Source: Athripsodes cinereus
Taxonomy: Eukaryota > Arthropoda > Insecta > Trichoptera > Leptoceridae
Assembly (NCBI GenBank): GCA_947579605.1
Contig: OX388307.1
Coordinates: 30,543,237-30,607,236 of the forward strand
Direction of reading: 5' to 3'
Length of the DNA stretch: 64,000 nt
Position numbers and translations under genes: made by a program. This document shows positions 29,701 through 39,059 of the stretch, in pieces (within the stretch, counting starts at the first letter, position 1; the number at the start of each line of letters is the position of its first letter). The notes beneath the pieces were generated by a model. It did no database searches and was not told where the DNA came from. It was given only the letters and a program-made list of their open reading frames with translations.

Positions 29701-32700
29701 AAATAAATAAAATTATTTGCAAAGAAAAAAGAGTTATTAAATGAATAATATTTTCTATTTATTTTCAGATTAAAACAAATAAGAAAATTGGGACAATAAG
29801 AAGATATGCAAATTGAAATGGAAATGACCAATTGATTTAATTTAAACCATTTTTTGAAGACACCGTTAGATCATGAAGTGAAATTTGACCAATTTTTACA
29901 ATATCTTGCATCTAATAAGACCAGTCTACCTGCAAGAATTTGCAACAGAAATTACATAATTTATTTCAAAATAATTTTTGTTTATGTACATTAAATTGTT
30001 TTACATATGTATGTGTGTGTGTTTTTTTTTTATATACTTTCCATTCCATACCGATGTTGGAGTAAGAGTAAAAAAGATGGTAAATATTTAAAAAAAATAT
30101 ATATATATACATAATTCACATTGTAGATAAAACAGGGATGAATATTATATAATTTTTATCACTCATAGAAATGAGTTACCACTTAACTCTGTCAAGATCG
30201 AACATTTTAATTTCATCTTGTTCATACCCCTTCTGTGCAATGTTGAGCAACACTGGTATTGTTTTGACAACTGTCAACTTATTATACGACCAAGACCTTG
30301 AGATAACTTTTTCTATAACCGCTACTTCTTTGGGTACACTAAGTGTACTAAACATCATTCAGTGGCAATTTGGGTACGACGCGTAGACATTATTCCTTTA
30401 CATTGTGTTCTTAACATCACGCATTCTCAAATTAGTTGCAGTGCGTGGATATTGAGTGTACATTTTGTCAAATAACCTTACACTATAGCGTTTAGAACAC
30501 GGCGGGTGAACATCGTATGTACAATATGTGTATGGATTATTTTGTGCCTGATATTTTAGTCACGGCGACCGTATTTGGTTGTATGGGACATCTTTTTGCT
30601 CATCATCTTTCACTGTACATGCTACCAGAATCTGGAACAATCTTCCCAATGATATTTGGTCCTCTTCAACTATAGGCTCATTCAAACATAAAGTAAAATT
30701 CCTCATAAACAACCCACCCAAAAATTCATAGTTTACAAAAAATATTCCAGACTGAAATTCCTCCAAAACTGGATTGACAACGGGCCCCCCGTGGTGTACT
30801 GGCTGTCAGGATTCTACTTTACGCAGTCTTTCCTCACTGGAGTCCTACAGAACTACTCCAGGAAGTACAAGATCCCCATAGATCAGCTGCACTTTGAATT
30901 TGAAATGACTAAATACGAGACTGATGTTGATAAAGATCCCACCTTTGGTGTTTACACTAAGGTAAAGTATAAACAAATAATGCAGTAAATAGCTTTGTTC
31001 CTCTATTGGTAGAGTCTTAGTACTTTTAGTGGAAGTTCATTTCATTAATAAACATTTAGTGATTCCACTGGTGACTTAATTAATTTAGGACCTGGCTTTT
31101 ATTTTAAAATTTGGATACTGATGTCATCACACAACTGAACTTTGTATCATTATAATTTTTCTTAAAAAATAAATATTTCTTCCGATTTCGTCAAAAAACC
31201 TTTTTTTAGACATATGATCATTTTTTGACGAAGTTAGAAGATATATATCATAAAAGTTGATAAATATCACAACAATATTAATGTATACACCAATGCCTGG
31301 TACATTCTTGAAGTTAAATCACACAATGCAACCATAATACTCATTTAAATGTTGAAAACGGGTATCCTACGCTACCGCGGAATCGACGTGCACATATTTT
31401 TATCAAAACTCACTTTACGCATCGTAGGATTAAGAGCAAGACAAGATTACAAAATTCTGACGATCAGAGCGCAAGCTTTTAAAAGCCAACTCGTAAATTA
31501 TTATAGTCGCCAGTAGTCAGAATTATTGAGTTTTGCAGTTTAAAACTGTTACCATTATACTCTTTTTCAAAACACAGAAGTGTCAAGCTTTTCAGGATGT
31601 ATGTAGTTTCAATAATTCACAGTGTCATCTTTATAAATAAAATGCAATTAATTTATAGAAAACCCACAAATTAACAGCTTAACGCATTCCTAGATCCATG
31701 ACCCGTGTTGAGTAAGAAGAGTAATCACCATACGCACGTATAAGGAAATGAAAGTATTGTCTAAGAACAAGTTAAATTGACGTTTTATTATTTTTACCCC
31801 ACAAAGTCAACCTAGAGAATTTAATGCAAGCGACCAATACACTCAGATGTCCATGATAAACTTTTTTCATAAATTTAAGACTGAATTTATGTTATATTTT
31901 TTTTTTATTTAAAGAAAGATATATCTGGGTTTTGTTATAAACCCAAATGCAACCTTATACACCTTTCACAGTAAGCTACTAAAAGCTTGTGTCGTGAAAG
32001 GGAGTTTGTCGGGACCTGATATCGAACCACGGACCCCTTGTTCACGAGGCTGAGACTCTACCTACAAGCTACCGACGAACTTATAAAATGAATAATTTAA
32101 TTGTTGCAAAAATAACACCAACACAATCAATGAAACTCTGAATATTATGCTTTGTATCAATACTAACTTACTTTAAATGCATTTACAAATGCAAATGTTA
32201 ATCGTTTTACTTTTCTCCATGCAGCAAATACAGGAACAGTTTGATGAAAGTGTATTTATAGATGTAAGTAATAAATGAAATTGAGAAAGAGGCACGGCAC
32301 TGTTTTTAAGAAGTAATAATTTATTGCATGCTTTTTTTTCAATACATTCTATATATTATTAGTAATTCGTTATTTAATCCAGCCTCATATTTATCACTTT
32401 AGTTTGAATAATTAGCACCAATATCATTTTTGAGTAAAAGTGTTAAACTAACTTATTGAATATGCACTAGTGATGTAACGAATGTGTGATTTTGGATATT
32501 CGCGAATGCGAATGCGAATATTTGTTGCCGACATTCGCGAATGCGAATAGCGAATATTCCCTTGCTTAAATTTCCATAATTGCTCAAACATTAAAATTTC
32601 TACCCCCCCCCCGTCGCCGAATTTTCAAAATGGTATAGGAATTTAAAATATTTCAAAACTCCTCGGTTTTCTTAAAGAATAAATTTTTGCAGTACCTTTT

Positions 32701-34058
32701 ACTACAAATACTTAACCGGTACAAGTACCGGTTAAGTATCCGGTACTTGTACCGAATATCCGATATTTTATTACCAAATTAATATTTGCAAAACATTCGC
32801 ATATTTTTTTTCGAATGCGAATACTTTAAAAAGTGCGAATATTTATTTATTTATAATAATACATGTACGGCTTACGCCTTTAATACATAGCTACAAACAA
32901 TAACTGCACAACACCACCAACTCATCAAATTACAACTTCGCGAATATTCGCAAATGCGAATATGAATATTCGTTACATCACTAATATGCACATGTGCTGA
33001 ATCCATAGAAAAGCTGTATTTTAAGTCAACAATCATATTCAATTTTCCTTTTTATTAATGTATTGCAATGTGTGTTTAAATATGTAAAGATATGTTTGGG
33101 CTTACAGCAGGGCTACTCTTGACAAAATCTAAACACGATCTCTAGTCTTGATCTTGATCATACGACGCACAAAGGGATTATGGTCAAAACCACCGCGCTA
33201 CTGCTACAGCGCGATTGGTATGCTTGTATTTTTGGCCAAATATTTGTCACTTTGCACGTCGTATGATTAAGATTAAGATCGTGTTTAAATTTTGTCAAGA
33301 GTAACCCTGCAGGTCGTATTTAATTTTTAAACAATAAAATTTTACCATACTGTTGCATGGCTTAAAAATTGCATGTTAAAATATAATAAGTCACAAAGAT
33401 AAATTGAAGAAACGAGTGTATGCATAAATTATGTGCATTTTTACAGTTTCATCAATGAATGAGTTACATACAATTCTATTACACACAACAAAAGGACACA
33501 AAAACTATCATGTAATAAAAGTCTGACAGTGAATTTAATTGTTATGTTGTGCTTCGAATCATCATTGTCAAAACTTTAACCACGGATATTTCGGTACTAT
33601 GTAAATGCTACATAATCATAGTAGCCGTGGTTGCATGGATAGGCAGCTGGCACAGTGCGACAATTAAGTTTCTGATCATTTTCTGTGATACGAATATTTG
33701 ATACCTTCATCCACTAATGTTTTAAGTTATTTACCTAATTTCTTAATGCTATTATGTACAGGGTCTATTTTTGGAAGGTGCAAGATGGAATCGCCAGATA
33801 ATGCAATTGGACGAGTCACTGCCGAAAATTCTATTCGATACTGTCCCCATCATCTGGTTGAGACCTGCCAGGAAACAAGACTTCAACCCTCCGCCCTGTT
33901 ACTTCTGTCCCATATACAAAACTAGTGCCAGAAGGGGAGTTTTGGCCACCACAGGACATTCCAGTAACTTTGTCATTAATATGACATTCAGAACAGACCT
34001 TCCAGAGAGACATTGGATTAATAGAGGAGTCGCCTGCCTCACACAACTTGACGATTAA
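202..34058 (+). CDS. Axonemal inner-arm dynein heavy chain, DNAH7/DNAH12 type (3' part, 48 exons)
   Basis: This is the motor part of a single-headed axonemal dynein, an ATPase that slides microtubules in cilia and sperm tails. Exons read from splice sites and frame: 202-349, 497-701, 1074-1242, 1489-1682, 2011-2139, 2504-2705, 3034-3186, 3533-3610, 3690-3835, 4220-4388, 4952-5057, 5198-5367, 5776-5890, 6026-6240, 6482-6688, 7381-7452, 7700-7843, 8190-8375, 8644-8870, 9374-9551, 9906-10053, 10326-10414, 10553-10792, 11334-11491, 12030-12173, 12580-12699, 12826-12991, 13503-13755, 15208-15334, 15444-15651, 15828-16128, 16367-16528, 16843-17150, 17481-17648, 17833-18068, 18524-18707, 18948-19084, 19274-19411, 19899-20136, 20308-20515, 20668-20918, 21534-21691, 21997-22156, 24195-24380, 24933-25141, 30751-30961, 32225-32263 (uncertain), 33762-34058. 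Summed lengths keep one frame for 2,769 codons. All six AAA modules, the stalk and the C-terminal region are present and unbroken; the tail and the linker are mostly upstream. The DNAH7/12 assignment is from remembered family similarity; DNAH3 is less likely. Confidence 0.93.
3034..5367 (+). other. Dynein exons coding AAA2
   Basis: AAA2 is a regulatory nucleotide-binding module. Its P-loop GDPMAGKT lies at 3575-3598 in a 78-nt exon. The Walker B region [20 protein letters not shown] is in the exon at 4220-4388. The segment ends with the conserved [11 protein letters not shown] stretch at about 5005-5040. Confidence 0.88.
4410..4815 (+). repeat. Degenerate pyrimidine-rich repeat in a dynein intron
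   Basis: Units close to TTGACTCCTCCCACATTATT recur with drift every 20-40 bp. The plus strand is strongly C+T rich. It fills most of the intron 4389-4951. Confidence 0.45.
6893..7085 (+). repeat. SINE-like family A copy
   Basis: It has the core CCCACAAGTGGGGTAGCCAG, then a region like CTGCACATAATAAACAT, and the 3' part AATACCTGTCTTTTACAGGA. The same parts recur in the same order at several places in this window. It is about 190 bp long and lies in a dynein intron. Confidence 0.6.
7165..7225 (-). repeat. tRNA-derived SINE head (A and B boxes)
   Basis: On the minus strand an A box-like TGGATGGTAGAATC (7222-7209) is followed by a B box-like GGATTCGAAACC (7184-7173), at tRNA-like spacing. It is not a tRNA gene, as no acceptor stem forms. 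Confidence 0.45.
8530..8600 (-). repeat. Fragment of a tRNA-derived SINE
   Basis: A decayed B box-like GGATTTGAATCC lies on the minus strand at 8554-8543, with TTGGCTAGTGTCCTGGAG upstream. It resembles the repeat heads at 7165-7225 and 9700-9790. Confidence 0.35.
8871..9373 (+). other. Probable GC-AG intron in the dynein gene
   Basis: The only phase that preserves the family sequence [13 protein letters not shown] needs the exon to end at 8870, followed by GCTAGT, with the acceptor TTTTTAG at 9367-9373. A GT donor at 8874 gives the wrong phase. A GT donor at 8864 fits only with a shifted acceptor and changes conserved residues. The intron also contains a decayed non-LTR fragment (about 9090-9290). 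Confidence 0.6.
9090..9290 (+). pseudogene. Non-LTR reverse transcriptase C-terminal remnant
   Basis: Broken frames still show pieces like [20 protein letters not shown], typical of the end of insect non-LTR polymerases, then an (ATC)n tail at about 9267-9283. It lies in the GC-AG dynein intron. Confidence 0.45.
9700..9790 (-). repeat. Fragment of a tRNA-derived SINE
   Basis: B box-like GGATTCGATTCCCAGCCAGG lies on the minus strand at about 9754-9735, followed by GGCAAAATG. The phrase is common in insect tRNA-derived SINEs. Confidence 0.4.
11525..11640 (+). repeat. Retroelement 3'-end fragment, family B
   Basis: The core GGCAAGTTTATCGCAAAGGC follows a run resembling ACTGTGCATTGATCACAATA. 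Related copies are at about 21005-21120 and 34380-34560, all in the same orientation. Confidence 0.45.
12245..12380 (+). repeat. Non-LTR 3'-end-like fragment
   Basis: The stretch with CTGGTTATAGGCCTCTTCAA and TTTTCGATCTTGAGCATCAC resembles non-LTR sequence common in insect genomes; it is decayed and short. Confidence 0.35.
13828..14045 (+). repeat. SINE-like family A copy
   Basis: It runs from the decayed core CTCACGAGTGAGGTAGCTAG to AATACCTGCCTTTTACAGGA and matches the copy at 6893-7085 in order and length. It directly precedes the inverted-repeat element at 14061. Confidence 0.55.
14061..14610. mobile_element. Inverted-repeat element with hammerhead-like motif (Penelope-like or MITE)
   Basis: Perfect 39-bp inverted repeats lie at 14061-14099 and 14572-14610, starting TCAAGATAATTGAAAAAAAC. 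The 550-bp element has no ORF. Just inside the left end, the minus strand carries a structured motif with CTGATGA and GAA, of the kind found in ends of Penelope-like elements. No clear target duplication is visible. Confidence 0.6.
14118..14164 (-). ncRNA. Hammerhead ribozyme-like motif, degenerate
   Basis: Read on the minus strand: TCGC (stem I), CTGATGA (14157-14151), one extra T, a 6-bp stem II GGAGAC/GTCTCC with a GAGA loop (14149-14134), GAA (14133-14131), a 3-bp stem III TAC-TA-GTA (14130-14123), then C and GCGA (stem I). The usual A15.1-U16.1 pair is swapped to U-A, and one base is extra after CTGATGA, so activity is doubtful. Confidence 0.35.
15828..18068 (+). other. Dynein exons coding AAA5
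   Basis: The block holds the typical phrases [20 protein letters not shown] and [19 protein letters not shown], followed by [23 protein letters not shown]5 has no nucleotide-binding site in the family and none is seen here. The strut helices with [15 protein letters not shown] lie in 17481-18068. Confidence 0.87.
18524..20918 (+). other. Dynein exons coding AAA6
   Basis: Conserved phrases are [36 protein letters not shown] and [15 protein letters not shown], then [20 protein letters not shown]. The order and exon phases are complete and unbroken. Confidence 0.87.
19480..19650 (+). repeat. Decayed retroelement fragment
   Basis: The phrase CCATCTGTCCACTGTTGAAT resembles the untranslated part of insect non-LTR elements that read CTGTCCACTGCTGGACATAG. 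No coding trace is left. Confidence 0.3.
21005..21120 (+). repeat. Retroelement 3'-end fragment, family B
   Basis: The core GGGCAAGTTTATCGCATGAA and CGATATCTTCCAACTAACCC match the copies at 11.6 and 34.5 kb. Confidence 0.5.
21382..21470 (+). repeat. tRNA-derived SINE tail, truncated copy
   Basis: The stretch CTCCCTTTCACGACACAAGC through GGGTTTATAACAAAAAC matches the tail of the SINE at 31919-32085, on the opposite strand. Confidence 0.45.
22459..22710. repeat. 56-bp direct duplication next to the solo LTR
   Basis: Nearly identical AT-rich copies lie at 22459-22514 and 22655-22710, starting TTACATTTTTATATTTACTG. They differ by about one base. Confidence 0.6.
22801..23666 (+). mobile_element. 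Solo LTR (866 bp) with 4-bp target duplication
   Basis: It begins TGTAACGGGA and ends TGTGGTGTTACA, with inverted TGTAAC/GTTACA termini, and is flanked by ATAC at 22797-22800 and 23667-23670. No coding part remains, so the two LTRs of a Gypsy-type element have recombined. Three related tandem units of about 67 bp lie inside at about 23115-23315, each with a core like CAACAAGAGTAGG. It sits in the dynein intron 22157-24194. Confidence 0.75.
24384..24490 (-). repeat. tRNA-derived SINE, truncated copy
   Basis: On the minus strand it has GGTTCGATACC (B box) followed by the family tail through TTTAGTAGCTTACTGTGAAA to GGGTTTAT. It matches the fuller copy at 31919-32085. Confidence 0.5.
25195..25415 (-). 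repeat. SINE-like family A copy
   Basis: It matches, in reverse orientation, the family core AGTGGACT..TGCATATAATA and the tail CACCTGTTTACAGGACACTT. It lies immediately before the pogo-type element. Confidence 0.5.
25434..26281 (-). mobile_element. Degenerate pogo/Tigger-type DNA transposon
   Basis: Perfect 23-bp terminal inverted repeats start CAGTGGAACCTCTCATAACG and are flanked by TA on both sides (25432-25433 and 26282-26283). On the minus strand, about 25740-25915 codes pieces of a CENP-B-type helix-turn-helix ([13 protein letters not shown], then [16 protein letters not shown] after a frameshift). The catalytic part is missing, so the copy cannot move on its own. It lies just downstream of GSKIP. 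Confidence 0.75.
26572..26940 (-). CDS. GSKIP: GSK3-beta interaction protein (GSKIP-domain protein), nested in a dynein intron
   Basis: The 122-residue protein is close to the usual GSKIP length. It carries the whole GSKIP domain: an acidic helix [15 protein letters not shown] near residues 16-30, a [20 protein letters not shown] strand region, and the C-terminal [20 protein letters not shown] that binds GSK3 in the family. GSKIP anchors PKA and restrains GSK3-beta in the cytoplasm. The start ATG at 26940 is preceded by a splice acceptor (CTGTTTCAG, exon starting at 26952), so there is at least one upstream noncoding exon. A TTTATT on the plus strand at 26325-26330 gives an AATAAA for this strand about 240 bp after the stop. 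The gene lies opposite to dynein, inside its intron 25142-30750. Confidence 0.85.
   Translation of the reverse strand: MSNHIDEHIHDKQRWVQEAESVINDIKLHVQRAEISTSLPNTNRTIYINFTTLEKKDYCVEISGDGFQIVSEKFDDISDPTEIFYETPYSLLNSISPQFKDSFGNELISKLNSVIANGGEED
27093..27180 (+). repeat. Decayed SINE-like family A fragment
   Basis: It has GTAGCATCTGCCACAATAGA and GTAGCCAGTGAAAAG, weakly matching the family A core. It is just upstream of the GSKIP coding exon on that gene's strand. Confidence 0.3.
28205..28425 (-). repeat. SINE-like family A copy
   Basis: The reverse complement has CCCACAAGTGGGGTAGCCAC, TAGCTACATGTGATTAACAT and a decayed 3' tail ACCTGCCT. It lies between GSKIP and the small nested gene. Confidence 0.55.
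28790..29081 (+). promoter_or_regulatory. GC-rich promoter-like segment inside a dynein intron
   Basis: The stretch has a (GC)n run at about 28871-28880 and more CpG than the AT-rich surroundings. It ends just before the candidate 61-residue gene. No TATA box or initiator can be fixed from sequence alone. Confidence 0.25.
29082..29799 (+). CDS. Candidate small three-exon gene for a 61-residue protein, unrecognised
   Basis: Exons 29082-29148, 29477-29564 and 29769-29799 join in one frame (186 nt including TAA at 29797). Donors are AAG/GTAGGA and AAAG/GTTGAA; acceptors are TTTTTAG and TATTTTCAG. The product is polar, with [20 protein letters not shown] in the middle and a basic end [12 protein letters not shown]; it looks helical and has no signal peptide or membrane segment. 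I do not recognise the family. A seven-codon upstream ORF (29008-29031) precedes it. ATTAAA at 29990-29995 may be its polyadenylation signal. The upstream 28,790-29,050 sequence is locally GC-rich, like a promoter. It lies inside a dynein intron on the same strand. Confidence 0.35.
30520..30740 (+). pseudogene. Non-LTR reverse transcriptase C-terminal remnant
   Basis: One frame reads [20 protein letters not shown] then [10 protein letters not shown], the typical end of insect non-LTR polymerases. It stops right at the acceptor of the dynein exon at 30751 and may have supplied part of its acceptor region. Confidence 0.5.
31919..32085 (-). repeat. tRNA-derived SINE with A and B boxes
   Basis: Read on the minus strand, the head has an A box TAGCTTGTAGGTAGA (32071-32057) and a B box GGTTCGATATC (32028-32018). 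The tail ends in GGGTTTATAACAAAACCC, which can fold on itself. It lies in the intron just before the 39-nt dynein exon. Confidence 0.6.
32225..32263 (+). other. 39-nt in-frame exon or pseudo-exon in the dynein gene
   Basis: Thirteen codons ([13 protein letters not shown]) are flanked by a good acceptor (CTCCATGCAG) and a strong donor (GTAAGT), with phase 0 on both sides. Skipping it gives [14 protein letters not shown], which is the family arrangement. It may be a cassette exon or a chance open stretch. Confidence 0.45.
32468..32983. mobile_element. hAT-type MITE (516 bp) with 8-bp target duplication
   Basis: The ends are TAGTGATGTAACGAAT and its inverse, and ATATGCAC flanks both sides (32460-32467 and 32984-32991). 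Eight-base duplication and TAGTG ends fit hAT elements. Inside are many CGAATATTCGCGAATGCG-like blocks and a 12-bp perfect hairpin (CTTAACCGGTAC, AA loop) at 32711-32736. It has no transposase. Confidence 0.8.
33107..33310. mobile_element. Foldback MITE (204 bp)
   Basis: Two arms of about 60 bp, starting GCAGGGCTACTCTTGACAAA on the left and its near inverse on the right (GCAGGGTTACTCTTGACAAA), fold into a long hairpin. The arms differ at a few positions. No clear target duplication is seen. It lies in the last dynein intron. Confidence 0.65.
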
Positions 34059-34111
34059 ATTTTGTGATAAATATATATTTTCTTATTATTTAATTATTTT
34101 CTATTTTACTA

Positions 34112-34117
34112 AATAAA
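34112..34117 (+). terminator. Polyadenylation signal AATAAA of the dynein gene
   Basis: A canonical AATAAA lies 54 bp after the stop codon, in AT-rich DNA. Confidence 0.6.
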
Positions 34118-35309
34118 CTATTTATTATTAGTTTGCCTTTAGCTGAGTTTGAAATACTAAGCTTTACCAACACATCTCATCTCCCACAAAAAGGGTAACC
34201 ACTGGACTGAATGCATATAATAAGTATACAGATTGTCCTCTTTGTGCCGTAATCTATGTTTCGAGTATGTTTTTTTTAAGTTATTGTACTATAAAGGCCA
34301 TTTAGCCAAATACAAATAAATAAATAAAAAATAAAACATTCGGGACAGGTGACATCCCTCATTGAATAATGGATTGTATATTTATTTATTCATTCTTTAC
34401 TGTACATTGATTATAAACAATTACATAGAAGGTACACATTCAAATTAGATCAATATACAGAGAGTTAGTTTATCGCAAGGCGCGATGTCTTCCAACTAAC
34501 CCAAATGTGATGATCTTCGAATACCTGCCTTTAACAGAACACTTAAAAGCTTACAGAAAAGAGCAAGAAACCTACTCTATCATGGGATACTGCGGTCACC
34601 AATAAATGTTACTTTAATGCACTGCGTTTAAATGAAAGAAACAAATGTATATTTTTATGAAAACACTAGGTATCCAAATTGGATTTTAGTTTTAAAGCTG
34701 TGATTTACTTTGCATTCTTGCTTCATAGTGATAAAATTTGAATAAAATATAAATTGTTTTAAAACCTTAGATGTGATTGTGATAAAACCTCATGGGTTGT
34801 TCGATAATTTATTTATTAGAATAGTCTGAACTGCAGAATTATTAGCATACTAGCTGTAGGAATAAGGGCTGCGTATACACTTATTTAAAAAAAAGAACAT
34901 GATAACTTCGTTTAAAAATGAAATGTGAGGGTGGGGAGGAGTAGAAATTAAGATTAAATGTTCTCATCCTAATTATTATTTTGTATTATCGGATGTTGAT
35001 TTGTTTTGCCCGTCTACTTTTTCACTCATTGACTCTGTAACATTGCATTGGCAGTCTTAACAATAATTACAATCATGAGCTCATTCATCCTCTACCAATG
35101 GAAACCCTTTATAAAATAATAACAAAAATACATTGTTTCAAAAGAAGTCACCAACTAAAAAGGACTCCAAAACTTACTATTATCATAACGATATTTCAGT
35201 GTCAGTGCCTGAGCCACGATCTAAATCGCGTTAGTCACAGAGACGCAATAAAATTTGCAAAATAACTATAAAACAATGATTTAAAAATAATGAGCAGAAA
35301 TTTACTCAC
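34118..35309. other. Intergenic stretch after dynein
   Basis: It contains a SINE-like family A copy (about 34165-34375) and a second retroelement 3'-end fragment (about 34380-34560, with the core TTTATCGCAAGGCGCGATGT). The rest is AT-rich with no gene I can support. Confidence 0.5.
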
Positions 35310-35420
35310 CAAAATCCAACTTAATTCAAATTCCAACGCCGGATATTTGTTTACTAACAATTCTCGCCCACACCTGACATAAGTAAATCAACAAAATTTT
35401 GACATTTCATAGAAAACATA
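35310..35420 (-). other. Candidate noncoding first exon of the GSKIP gene
   Basis: On the minus strand a perfect GTGAGT donor lies at 35309-35304, next to about 100 bp of non-repeat sequence without a useful ORF. GSKIP, 8.3 kb away on the same strand, needs a 5' exon ending in a donor, and I see no better candidate closer. The link is inference. The 3' limit given here is approximate, as no start site can be read. Confidence 0.3.
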
Positions 35421-37045
<1,625 letters not shown>

Positions 37046-37754
37046 TGAGTACCTAGAATAAATCCTTAAGTATGTACTAGTTATATGTGTCACCGGAACA
37101 TTACACCGGACACCCTCTTCCTGCTTGATTTGTAGGATGAAAAGTGCTATCGATTTGCACAATGTAATGTTTTCCTCGCTGTGGTAATGTTATAATATCG
37201 CATACTAAAAGGTTACAACTCTTATAATAAATAACAAGAAATTGTGGCGCTTCCATTCGGCCGTGATGAAATAGGATTGTTCTATAAATATTCATACATA
37301 ATAAAGCACAATGTTATAATATATTATAATTGAGCCGGTCTTTTCCAAACATTCATACACGTTATGTGTATTATAAATGTAAATATTGATGTTATTATAA
37401 CGGTGTTCTATTTCTCACACCACTGCATGGAACACAACAGACTATGCAATCAACTGTATTGTCTTTAATTATTTTCATTTGTATTGTAATGAAATAAACG
37501 GAATGCTTTCAATTTGTAACAGGTAAAAAGGTGTAATACCAATACAATGTCAGTTATATTGACAGGTGGTGTAGTATTATTTTCTGCTGCTCTTACATTT
37601 TATTATGTACATGTGTGTGTCTACTGTCTATTATTATTTCGACAGATTATCATTTGTTTCGGAAGTACCCATATATCATTATTATAATCCTAATTACCTA
37701 TTATCGTTATTCTTTTATTGCTATTGTTGTTGTTATTGATGATGTTTACAACGA

Positions 37755-37885
37755 TACGACCTCAATGGATGTTTCGCCTTTATAGTTGGCGCGGAGAGGA
37801 CGACTTGTATGTTTATCACATACAGCTAGATCGCTAGCCACCCCAATTGTGGGTAATACCGTGATGGTGTGAATGATTGAATATT
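37755..37885 (-). repeat. SINE-like family A copy
   Basis: The reverse complement has CACAATTGGGGTGGCTAGCG, GATAAACATACAAGTCGTCC and TCTCCGCGCCAACTATAAAG, the better-preserved middle part of the family. Confidence 0.5.
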
Positions 37886-38139
37886 TCCTTGTCATCATCC
37901 ACATCAGGTCAGAGATAGAAAAATACTCGTATATTGAGTTTCGGGTTCATAGTCCAAGTATATAACAATAATACACAACATAGAAGTTTTCCAATAACTT
38001 GCATAATAATATTGTGCCCATCCACCAAATAATCGATTTGGTCTATGATTTTGCAATGTACATACCTACATGGTTTATAAACATCACAAGACTGAAATTC
38101 TAGACAGTGTAAAATACGGGGTACTACTGGAAAAACATT

Positions 38140-38235
38140 TTATGGTTACAGAGATGACGGCCTGTATGTTTATTACATGCATGTAGTCTGCTGGCTTCCC
38201 CGCTTGTGGGAGATGCTGTGATCATGTAGATAAAT
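38140..38235 (-). repeat. SINE-like family A copy
   Basis: The reverse complement reads CTCCCACAAGCGGGGAAGCC, then CTACATGCATGTAATAAACA. Confidence 0.5.
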
Positions 38236-38404
38236 AAAAAATACCGAATACTTATTTTCTTCACTTAAGTTTTTCTTCAGCATCGTTATTAATGACATGT
38301 GTTTGCTTTCTCATCAATCGAAAGGAATTGCCTCTCCGTGATGTACCAATGCTTACCTTTTACAAAACATTTTTTAATTTATAGAAAAAAAAAAATGTTT
38401 TTCG

Positions 38405-38480
38405 TTGATTCATACCATCGCAACATCTCCCGCACGTGGGGTAGCCAGTGGAATAATTCCATATATTATAATAAACGTAC
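38405..38480 (+). repeat. SINE-like family A fragment
   Basis: CATCTCCCGCACGTGGGGTA followed by GCCAGTGGAATAATTCC matches the family core. Confidence 0.45.
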
Positions 38481-39059
38481 ATATTATGTTATTCTCGTCA
38501 TACCGCAACAAAATAAGGTTGTTAGCATCTATTCAAAAGCAATATCAGAGAACTTATTTTTGTGGTCTTGTACTAACTACGTTGCTAAAGAAATACATCG
38601 AGTATTCGTAGTCATTTTGAGGACCACTTCGCTTCCATCACCGTGCAATCGTGCATCCACGTGTTTATTATGACAATAAATAGATAGTGGCTCGGACCAG
38701 CTGCTGTAAAGTTTGACTTTCGACTACGATCTTCCGTCTAATAATAATGTATTTTAAAGTGTGGATGCCGTCATACCTGTTTGACTGGTGGAAATTATAC
38801 CTACGCACTCGTACTGAGTATTATTGGCATTCCTTCGACAGAATATTTTGGACATGCTCGTGCGATCGAATGCGTAATCCCTTGCGGGGCGAAAGGAGAA
38901 AATAACATTTCGCACTTTAGTTCTATCGCTCCCTTTTTTATGGAATAATATGAATCTAAATCGTGTAAAGGTCTTTTTATGTTGTTTTCGATTTTTACGA
39001 ATATTGTTTTTTTTACTATTGACGATTATTGTATGAGATTTCATATTGTTTTTGAATTT

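Larger units (their letters stand above)
21534..34058 (+). other. Dynein exons coding the C-terminal domain
   Basis: The block starts with [18 protein letters not shown] and ends with [15 protein letters not shown] and a stop at 34056-34058. It is spread over 12.5 kb because the introns at 22157-24194 and 25142-30750 have taken up a solo LTR, a pogo-type element and two nested genes. GVYTK at the end of the exon 30751-30961 should join directly to GLFLEGARW of the last exon in the family consensus, with no insert. Confidence 0.85.

Noticed and set aside
30560..30766. 68-codon minus-strand frame ending at the dynein exon
   Set aside because: The plus strand here is a recognisable polymerase remnant; the minus frame is its shadow.
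38299..38673. 124-codon plus-strand frame
   Set aside because: It runs through a SINE-like copy, has no good start (non-ATG at the first codon) and shows no domain.
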